Made by a program: the position numbers and the translations under genes
In this document: positions 1 to 4,703 of the stretch, one piece after another
Numbering within the stretch: the stretch's first letter is position 1
Layout: every line of letters begins with the position of its first letter
Assembly (NCBI GenBank): GCA_017936245.1
Contig: JAGBFY010000377.1
Span: forward strand, 1 to 9,545
Direction of reading: 5' to 3'
Source of the DNA: Kiritimatiellia bacterium
Lineage (GTDB): Bacteria; Verrucomicrobiota; Kiritimatiellia; RFP12; UBA1067
Length of the DNA stretch: 9,545 nt
Notes under the pieces: model-generated
Told to the model about the DNA's origin: nothing
The model's input: the letters and a program-made list of their open reading frames with translations, nothing else
The model's database searches: none

Positions 1-3
1 GTC

Positions 4-36
4 AAACCGTACGTGCGGATTTCCCGCATACGGCTT
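4..36 (-). mobile_element. Group II intron domain V (3' part of an intron that continues outside the window)
   Basis: On the minus strand this stretch folds as a group II intron domain V. A 9-bp basal helix AAGCCGTAT/GTACGGTTT (28-36 with 4-12, including G-U pairs) carries the catalytic AGC triad at 35-33. It is followed by a 2-nt AC bulge (13-14) and a distal GCGG/CCGC helix with a GAAAT loop. The order and the bulge match the well-known lactococcal Ll.LtrB domain V, although the distal part is 1 nt shorter. Domain VI and the intron 3' end would lie at coordinates below 1. The roughly 200 bases 5' of it do not encode a reverse transcriptase, so the intron is either 5'-truncated or ORF-less. 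The fold was made by eye. Confidence 0.72.
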
Positions 37-82
37 TCCATTGAGAGCTTCTCTCTTTGTCACAGCTTCTGTCCTTTCATTT

Positions 83-133
83 TCAGTGAACGGAAAAGTA
101 CACATTTCCGTTCACGCCGCAAATACAGCGCAT
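83..133 (-). CDS. Possible 16-residue leader peptide
   Basis: A short ORF reads MRCICGVNGNVYFSVH followed by TGA. It has an excellent ribosome binding site, AAGGAGG at 141-147, 7 nt before its ATG, and a promoter-like element upstream at 167-197. Its last 11 codons coincide with a perfect 11-bp hairpin (86-115), and the stop codon follows the hairpin directly. This arrangement resembles leader peptides of attenuated genes, in which ribosome position controls folding downstream. I do not recognise the peptide. The gene it would control would have to lie downstream, across the intron domain V and outside the window. It could equally be the displaced start of a gene interrupted by the intron. 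Confidence 0.35.
   Translation of the reverse strand: MRCICGVNGNVYFSVH
86..115 (-). repeat. Perfect 11-bp inverted repeat (RNA hairpin)
   Basis: GTGAACGGAAA at 86-96 and its exact reverse complement TTTCCGTTCAC at 105-115 are separated by an 8-nt loop. No T run follows on either strand, so it is not a simple intrinsic terminator. It lies inside the 16-codon ORF and ends at that ORF's stop codon, so a translating ribosome would melt it. Confidence 0.7.
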
Positions 134-166
134 TCCTTTTCCTCCTTAAGAAAAGAAACATTGCGT

Positions 167-197
167 ACTATAACACATTACATTTTTTTTTTGTCAA
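167..197 (-). promoter_or_regulatory. Sigma-70-type promoter with consensus -35
   Basis: On the minus strand there is a perfect TTGACA (197-192) and, 19 nt on, TATAGT (172-167) preceded by TG at 175-174, which makes an extended -10. The spacer contains a run of nine A. The spacing is 2 nt longer than ideal, but the consensus -35, the extended -10 and the strong ribosome site downstream at 141-147 support a real promoter. Transcription would start near 160 and read towards the 16-codon ORF and the intron domain V. Confidence 0.5.
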
Positions 198-245
198 GTG
201 TTTTTGATAATTATGCGCAATTGATCTTTGAGATTTGAAATGACG

Positions 246-285
246 CAAAAGAAAAACGGGCAAGGGAGCATCTCTCCCCTGCCCG
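246..285 (-). terminator. Intrinsic terminator, distal of a tandem pair
   Basis: A 12-bp stem with one A-C mismatch pairs 257-268 with 274-285 around a 5-nt loop. On the minus strand the stem is followed directly by TTTTTCTTTT (256-247). The T run lies on one side only, so the terminator acts on minus-strand transcripts. It stands behind the first terminator at 306-329. Confidence 0.8.
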
Positions 286-305
286 ATTGCTCAGAATATC
301 TCAAC

Positions 306-329
306 AAAAAAGGCGGCATACCGCCGCCT
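306..329 (-). terminator. Intrinsic terminator, proximal, downstream of the PIN remnant
   Basis: A 7-bp perfect GC-rich stem AGGCGGC/GCCGCCT (311-317 with 323-329) has a 5-nt loop and runs on the minus strand into a T run (311-306). It lies about 40 nt after the stop codon of the PIN-domain remnant and would end its transcript. A second terminator 20 bp further on acts in the same direction. Confidence 0.85.
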
Positions 330-362
330 CTCATCACTCATCTCTCATTACCCATATCTCAT
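328..362. repeat. Five tandem degenerate 7-bp repeats
   Basis: Five consecutive heptamers all end in CAT on the plus strand: CTCTCAT, CACTCAT, CTCTCAT, TACCCAT and ATCTCAT. On the minus strand each unit begins ATGAG or, once, ATGGG. The array overlaps the base of the terminator stem by 2 bases and ends 8 bases from the stop codon of the PIN remnant. It is most likely slippage-derived. No function is evident. Confidence 0.6.
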
Positions 363-370
363 AGTGCAAC

Positions 371-589
371 TTACCAAATTGTCTGCAAGGGATATTGCGG
401 GATGATTTTATCGCGAGTTACAAGTGCGAACCCCGCATCTAAGGCCTGTGCGATAAGAAGTCGATCAAACGGATCGCGATGAATTTCAGGAAGCTCCTTC
501 AGTTTTTCAATTGCAGTGGATCTTATTGCATTTCCAAAGGTCCAACCCCAGATGTTCTTCATTTTTTTCTCCATTAGCATCCCATTCAT
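371..589 (-). pseudogene. Truncated VapC-like PIN-domain toxin (C-terminal half)
   Basis: The last 45 residues are a typical end of a VapC/PIN ribonuclease. They include HRDPFDRLLIAQAL with two acidic residues, then LVTRD, and a final IIPQYPLQTIW. Intact family members have about 125-135 residues and four conserved acidic residues. Here the N-terminal strand with LLDTH is gone, and the usual glutamate after SLW is serine in a trace readable upstream in the same frame (590-628, STVASLW). A stop codon ends that frame beyond about 650. No antitoxin gene is adjacent. ATG at 589 is the first start, but ATG at 562 has the only good ribosome site (GGAG, 6 nt away), so a 63-residue fragment might still be made. 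It cannot be an active nuclease as read. Confidence 0.75.
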
Positions 590-685
590 TGACCAAAGAG
601 AAGCTACAGTGCTGCAATTGAGAGTCGGTTTGGGGCAACATACCCATATTCAAAAAAAGACCCACTCCTCAAAAGCAACGCGCAC

Positions 686-714
686 AGTATACACCAGCCT
701 CCGCCAAATTTCAA
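686..714 (-). promoter_or_regulatory. Sigma-70-type promoter upstream of the PIN remnant
   Basis: On the minus strand TTGAAA (714-709) is followed after exactly 17 nt by TATACT (691-686). The predicted start is near 679, about 90 nt before the PIN remnant's first ATG. Both hexamers differ from consensus by one position. It could be the original promoter of a toxin-antitoxin pair whose front part has been lost. Confidence 0.45.
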
Positions 715-760
715 CGCTCGTGCCGCGACACCCTTTTTTAAACGGAGAACCCGGGGCAGG

Positions 761-795
761 AAAATTGCAGGAAGGTCCCGTCACGGGGTGCAATT
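761..795 (-). terminator. Possible weak terminator hairpin after the GH92 gene
   Basis: AATTGCA (763-769) and TGCAATT (789-795) are exact inverted repeats enclosing a small CCCG/CGGG hairpin (777-780 with 784-787). On the minus strand the outer stem runs into a short T run at 766-761. It begins about 40 nt after the GH92 stop codon, where the operon transcript would be expected to end. The asymmetric internal loop and short T run make it weaker than the pair near 250-330. Confidence 0.33.
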
Positions 796-833
796 CAACC
801 AGGGCGCGGGAGTAAAAGGCCCCTGTCCGAGCG

Positions 834-2747
834 CTAAGGGATCATTTCGAAAACAAGCTCGCCGCCCTTAACAAGGTCGGCATGACGCACACGCCATTCA
901 GAAAGGCTGGACCCGTTCAGCGACACACGGCTTACGCGCCAACTGTCCGGAGCGTAATGAACCACTCTGATGTCAAGGACGGCCTCAGAATACGGAGCCC
1001 CGAAACGAAGCTTCGCACTCTTGACCAGCGGAGATCCTATTTCGTAATATCCGCTCACCGGATCTACCGGATAAAAACCAAGCGCCGAAAGGATATACCA
1101 TGCGCTCATCTGTCCGCAATCCTCATTTCCGTCGAACCCTCGGCGGTTTTTCGAGTAGCACCGCGTCAGTATCTCGTGGACGCGCCGTTGAGTCTTCTCC
1201 GGCGCACCAAAACGGTTGTACAGATAGGCGCAATGGTGCGACGGCTCATTGCCGTGAATCGACATGTTGCCGCGTTCCGGTCTCCAGAACAGATTGTCGA
1301 AGAAATCATCGAGCCTACGGATTGCCGCCGCCTTCCCGCCCATGAGCGAGGCTAGCCCTTCCGGATCGTGGGGCACGCACCATACAGCCGTCTCGGGGCG
1401 GCATTCCGTATAGGCACGTTTGGCGGTCGCATCAAACAAACCATTTGCGCGGCGCGGAAGGAACATCCCCGCTGACTCGCACCAGAGATTCGTGTAAACC
1501 CTGTTCCTGTCCGCAAACGAAAAGTCCAACGTCCGCGACACCGATTCGTCAGTCTCATCGCATGCCACATAGCCACGCTTAAGATAGCTCGTCAACCCCG
1601 CCCGGGTCTCTGGGCATCGACCGTATTCTTCACGGTCACGCCAGCGCCTCTCCGTATCGAACCGTTGGGGGACGGTCCGGTTTTTCCGTATCGCTTCGCG
1701 CGCCAGCGCATGGTCAAAGCCTGTAAAGCCCTTTGTGATCGCCTCTTCAAGAACGATTTCGGCCGGTGCGCCGGCCATGATGCCCGTATATCCGGGATTC
1801 GGCCATTTAGGCAGCCATCCTCCCTCGCGATACATTTCAAGAAGAGACCGCATCATGCCGTCCACCCGTTCAGGCGCAATCAGCGTCAACCACGGATGCT
1901 CGGCGCGATATGTATCCCAAAGAGAATAGCAGCTGTACATGATCCCCTCATGCACCCTGTCGTCGAACGCAGAATAATAGCGGCCGTCCTCATCAATCCG
2001 GCGTGGGTAAAGCAGTGTGTGGTAAAGTCCCGTATAGAAGATTGTCTTTACGTCCTCAGGGGCTTCGATTTCAATGCGTCTGAAATACGTCTCCCATGCG
2101 GCTTTCGTTCCCGCCACGACTTCCTCGAACTTTCGTTCCCCGATCTCCGCTTCAAGGTTCCGCCGCGCCTGTTCAAGCGAAATCAGCGAAACGCCTATCT
2201 GAAGCCCGTCCTTTACGCGCTTCACGCACCGCCAGCCTTTGAAGTTGGGAAGAGGTCTCCCAAGATTCTCGTCATCACGGTTGGAGCTGTACCCGTCAAG
2301 AAGCCGAACGTCATGCAGGTTGCCGCGAAGCCATGCGGCGTGGGCCGTAGCCGTATATTCGAACATTCGTCCACCCGCCGTAATCTGTCCGTGATATGGC
2401 GTGTATCTGGCGTTGTCTATCCTGGCAGGTTCTATCGGAATGCGGACTTCCCCCCAGTCCCCCATCCAGATGGCAGGCTGACGGGTGAGGATGAACCCGA
2501 TCAGAGTATCGTCCGCCGAATTAAAGCTCAACTGCCCTACTCGGTTCAACCGCGTCATGGGAACCATATGGAACGAGCCGAACGGAACGCCGGTGCAAGG
2601 CATCATCCCGCCATATTCGGAACCGCTCCCCTCCGTCCCGATCAGCGGATCGACATAATCCAAAGATGCCGCTTTCACCGACACCGTCACCGCTACGGCA
2701 AAAAACATCCGTAGCAATGCGCTGTCCGACGTTTTTCTCAGAACCAT
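834..2747 (-). CDS. Secreted GH92 family alpha-mannosidase-like protein
   Basis: GH92 enzymes are calcium-dependent exo-alpha-mannosidases acting on N-glycans and mannans. The 637-residue product starts with a signal peptide ending near VKA (25-26). The N-terminal beta-sandwich carries YVDPLIGTEGSG (31-42) and GVPFGSFHMVP (53-63). The helical barrel carries SLWDTYRAEHPW (275-286) and GGWLPKWPNPGYTG (309-322). GNEPSHH (499-505) holds E501, the likely general acid, and GNEDCGQMSAW (540-550) supplies acidic residues expected at the base position. Most family members have about 730-770 residues. Here segments seem missing near 138-165 and near 411-415, without a frame break. The ATG overlaps the last 10 bases of the preceding gene, which suggests translational coupling, and there is no clear ribosome site. 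The family assignment is firm. Activity is uncertain because of the gaps. Confidence 0.93.
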   Translation of the reverse strand: MVLRKTSDSALLRMFFAVAVTVSVKAASLDYVDPLIGTEGSGSEYGGMMPCTGVPFGSFHMVPMTRLNRVGQLSFNSADDTLIGFILTRQPAIWMGDWGEVRIPIEPARIDNARYTPYHGQITAGGRMFEYTATAHAAWLRGNLHDVRLLDGYSSNRDDENLGRPLPNFKGWRCVKRVKDGLQIGVSLISLEQARRNLEAEIGERKFEEVVAGTKAAWETYFRRIEIEAPEDVKTIFYTGLYHTLLYPRRIDEDGRYYSAFDDRVHEGIMYSCYSLWDTYRAEHPWLTLIAPERVDGMMRSLLEMYREGGWLPKWPNPGYTGIMAGAPAEIVLEEAITKGFTGFDHALAREAIRKNRTVPQRFDTERRWRDREEYGRCPETRAGLTSYLKRGYVACDETDESVSRTLDFSFADRNRVYTNLWCESAGMFLPRRANGLFDATAKRAYTECRPETAVWCVPHDPEGLASLMGGKAAAIRRLDDFFDNLFWRPERGNMSIHGNEPSHHCAYLYNRFGAPEKTQRRVHEILTRCYSKNRRGFDGNEDCGQMSAWYILSALGFYPVDPVSGYYEIGSPLVKSAKLRFGAPYSEAVLDIRVVHYAPDSWRVSRVSLNGSSLSEWRVRHADLVKGGELVFEMIP

Positions 2748-4702
2748 AGAGAGAACCAGTTCGAAGGATTGTCTATGTTTGAAACCGACGCGTAATCGGA
2801 AACCGGCACGACCTTCTGCGTTTCATGAGGGCCTGAAAGCGTCAACATCCAGACATCCTCAACGCCGGCGCTCTGCGGATCATCGGCGCCGCGCCGCAGG
2901 GAAGCGCGCCAACCTCCGCCACGCACAGTTGTCGCGTTGAGCGTTTCATCCCGATCCGTTCCCGCCGCACGCCCTTTCGCAAGCACAAGCGGTCCCCGCA
3001 GGATCCGCGCCGCGCCTGCAGTCCTGCACATCCCGCGCATTTCCGGCGTATACCATTCCATGAAATGTACAGTGTAGCGCCCTATGTCCGTAACGGAGTT
3101 CTCGTGCTGCGGAGAGGGCGGCAGGGCATCTTCCCGTGCAGTCCATTCGACGATGCGGGGCGACAGATCGAACGCCAACGTCCACGCGCTCCTGCCTGAC
3201 GGCGCAGAAAGCTCGTACCATCCATCTTTTGACTTGCACGCGGCACCATTCACGGAGAAAGTCTTAGACCATGCAGGGACGCGCAGCCTCAGCCGCCGCG
3301 GACGTGGCGTGTCAAGCGTCACCGTCACAGGGCCGTCGGACCAGGGATAACCGCCGCGTACCGCGATAGACGAGTCCGACAGCCGTATGGACGAATCGCA
3401 GTACTGAAGAAGCAGAAGCGCTCCATCCGCATGTTCCGCAGCAAGGCTCTGCGCCCAGTCGAAGTATGTGCGCATCATGTTGTCCGGACAGCACTGATGC
3501 TCGGTCATGCCCGTCTGCGGCGGAGCGAAAAGGTGACGCGTGCCATGCGACCGGATGATATGCGCCCCCCAGCGTCCGTCACGCGTCACCCCCGCAAGGA
3601 AAGCGTTGTAGAACGACTCTTCGATCATGTCCGCATAACGGGCCTCTCCGGTCAAAGAGAAGAGTTCACGGTTCAAACGTATCCAATGCACCACATCACA
3701 CAACTCGACCATGCCGTTGACATGGTTTGCCGCATTGAGGAAATGATCGAAAAGCCCTACAGCCCCCATCGGGTTCATCTCTTCTGCAACAAGATGCCGA
3801 TGAAACGCATTGACGCCATCCCAGCCATGCCGGTTTCCGGTCTGGCGGAAGTATTCCGCCAGACCTTCGAAGCAGCTCAACATCTCATACGATTTCGCCC
3901 AGAAGCCCGGCTCGGGATACCAATCGCATATCTTATCCTTCCTGAACGCATTGTGGAGCAGCGCGCCAGGATCTGACTTTTCAGCAGAAAGCGCCGCCAC
4001 AATGTCATCGGCCAACTTTCGGTACTGCGGCTTCCGCGTGAGCCGGTTCAGTTCAAGGAGTGGCTTGAGGATGCTCATGGACGAAATTCCGTTCCACGCT
4101 CCGGTGCGGTCCAAGGTCAACCCCAACCGCTTGAGCTGGGCGATCAGATGGTCTGCCATTTTCTGCGCGGCCTCCAGCGCACGCGCATCCCCTGTTATGC
4201 GATGCAGTTCAAGCAATGCCCAGAATGTGTACTTGCGCCCCCATATATTGTGGCACCAATGCCGTTTGGCGTCGGGATCCTCCGGATGAGCGCGAAGAAA
4301 ATCCTCCTTCGCATAGGTGGAAAGATAACCGTTTGGCTGCTGGAACTCATCAAGAAACGCGTGGGTCTTTTCAAGCATCCATCTCTGCAGGGACGGATCA
4401 CCCGTATATTCCGCCGCTCCGGCAAAACAGAGCATGGTCTTCCCCCAGTATTCGTTCTGCCAGCCTCCGCCACCGCGCAGGTCGTCCCAATGCGTGCGGA
4501 ATGCCGTCACAGCCTCTTCATACATGGCACCTCGCGCCCAAGAGGAATCGACACGGCTTTGGATACATGCATCAACGGCACGTCCCGCCCGTCCGCAAAG
4601 CATGACATCTCTCAGCGCAGGATACCGGCAGACATCCGAAACCGGCTGCGCCACGCACAGCACAGAGACAAAAGATCCTGAAACAACAGCAAACGACTTC
4701 AT
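2738..4702 (-). CDS. Secreted GH127-like (DUF1680) glycoside hydrolase, putative beta-L-arabinofuranosidase
   Basis: The 654-residue protein matches the usual length of GH127/DUF1680 enzymes, which remove beta-L-arabinofuranose using a zinc-bound cysteine nucleophile. The zinc set is present at nearly the same positions as in the Bifidobacterium enzyme HypBA1: E333-L-C335 in GMVELC, and C404-C405 in HQCCPDN. The first cysteine of that pair is the expected nucleophile. Residues about 30-380 form the helical barrel (YGxLSTY-like NGYLSTY, WCHNIWGRKYT), followed by beta domains. The expected acid GEAFG motif is replaced by GLFDHF, so the general acid is unclear (D319 is nearest). I chose ATG 4702 because it has GGAG 8 nt upstream, begins a signal peptide (MKSFAVVSGSFVSVLCVA) and lies 1 nt after the preceding stop codon. 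An in-frame ATG at 4786 would extend into that gene. Confidence 0.88.
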   Translation of the reverse strand: MKSFAVVSGSFVSVLCVAQPVSDVCRYPALRDVMLCGRAGRAVDACIQSRVDSSWARGAMYEEAVTAFRTHWDDLRGGGGWQNEYWGKTMLCFAGAAEYTGDPSLQRWMLEKTHAFLDEFQQPNGYLSTYAKEDFLRAHPEDPDAKRHWCHNIWGRKYTFWALLELHRITGDARALEAAQKMADHLIAQLKRLGLTLDRTGAWNGISSMSILKPLLELNRLTRKPQYRKLADDIVAALSAEKSDPGALLHNAFRKDKICDWYPEPGFWAKSYEMLSCFEGLAEYFRQTGNRHGWDGVNAFHRHLVAEEMNPMGAVGLFDHFLNAANHVNGMVELCDVVHWIRLNRELFSLTGEARYADMIEESFYNAFLAGVTRDGRWGAHIIRSHGTRHLFAPPQTGMTEHQCCPDNMMRTYFDWAQSLAAEHADGALLLLQYCDSSIRLSDSSIAVRGGYPWSDGPVTVTLDTPRPRRLRLRVPAWSKTFSVNGAACKSKDGWYELSAPSGRSAWTLAFDLSPRIVEWTAREDALPPSPQHENSVTDIGRYTVHFMEWYTPEMRGMCRTAGAARILRGPLVLAKGRAAGTDRDETLNATTVRGGGWRASLRRGADDPQSAGVEDVWMLTLSGPHETQKVVPVSDYASVSNIDNPSNWFSLWF

Positions 4703-4703
4703 G

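Noticed and set aside
39..41. ATG on the minus strand opening a frame through domain V (MESRMREIRTYG)
   Set aside because: This reading is the familiar spurious translation of a group II intron domain V. The RNA fold explains the conservation.
41..238. Plus-strand open frames at the left end
   Set aside because: They are antisense to the intron domain V, hairpin and promoter, and the products look like translated AT-rich non-coding DNA.
328..362. CRISPR-like repeat
   Set aside because: The units are 7 bp and contiguous without spacers, so this is a simple tandem repeat.
516..815. A 99-codon plus-strand open frame covering the gap between the PIN remnant and the GH92 gene
   Set aside because: No domain, no ribosome site and low-complexity content. 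It runs opposite to the PIN remnant and its promoter.
1665..2714. A 349-codon plus-strand open frame opposite the GH92 gene
   Set aside because: It is antisense to a gene with clear family motifs. The product has no recognisable domain and is rich in Arg, His and Pro, as expected from the reverse complement of high-GC coding sequence.
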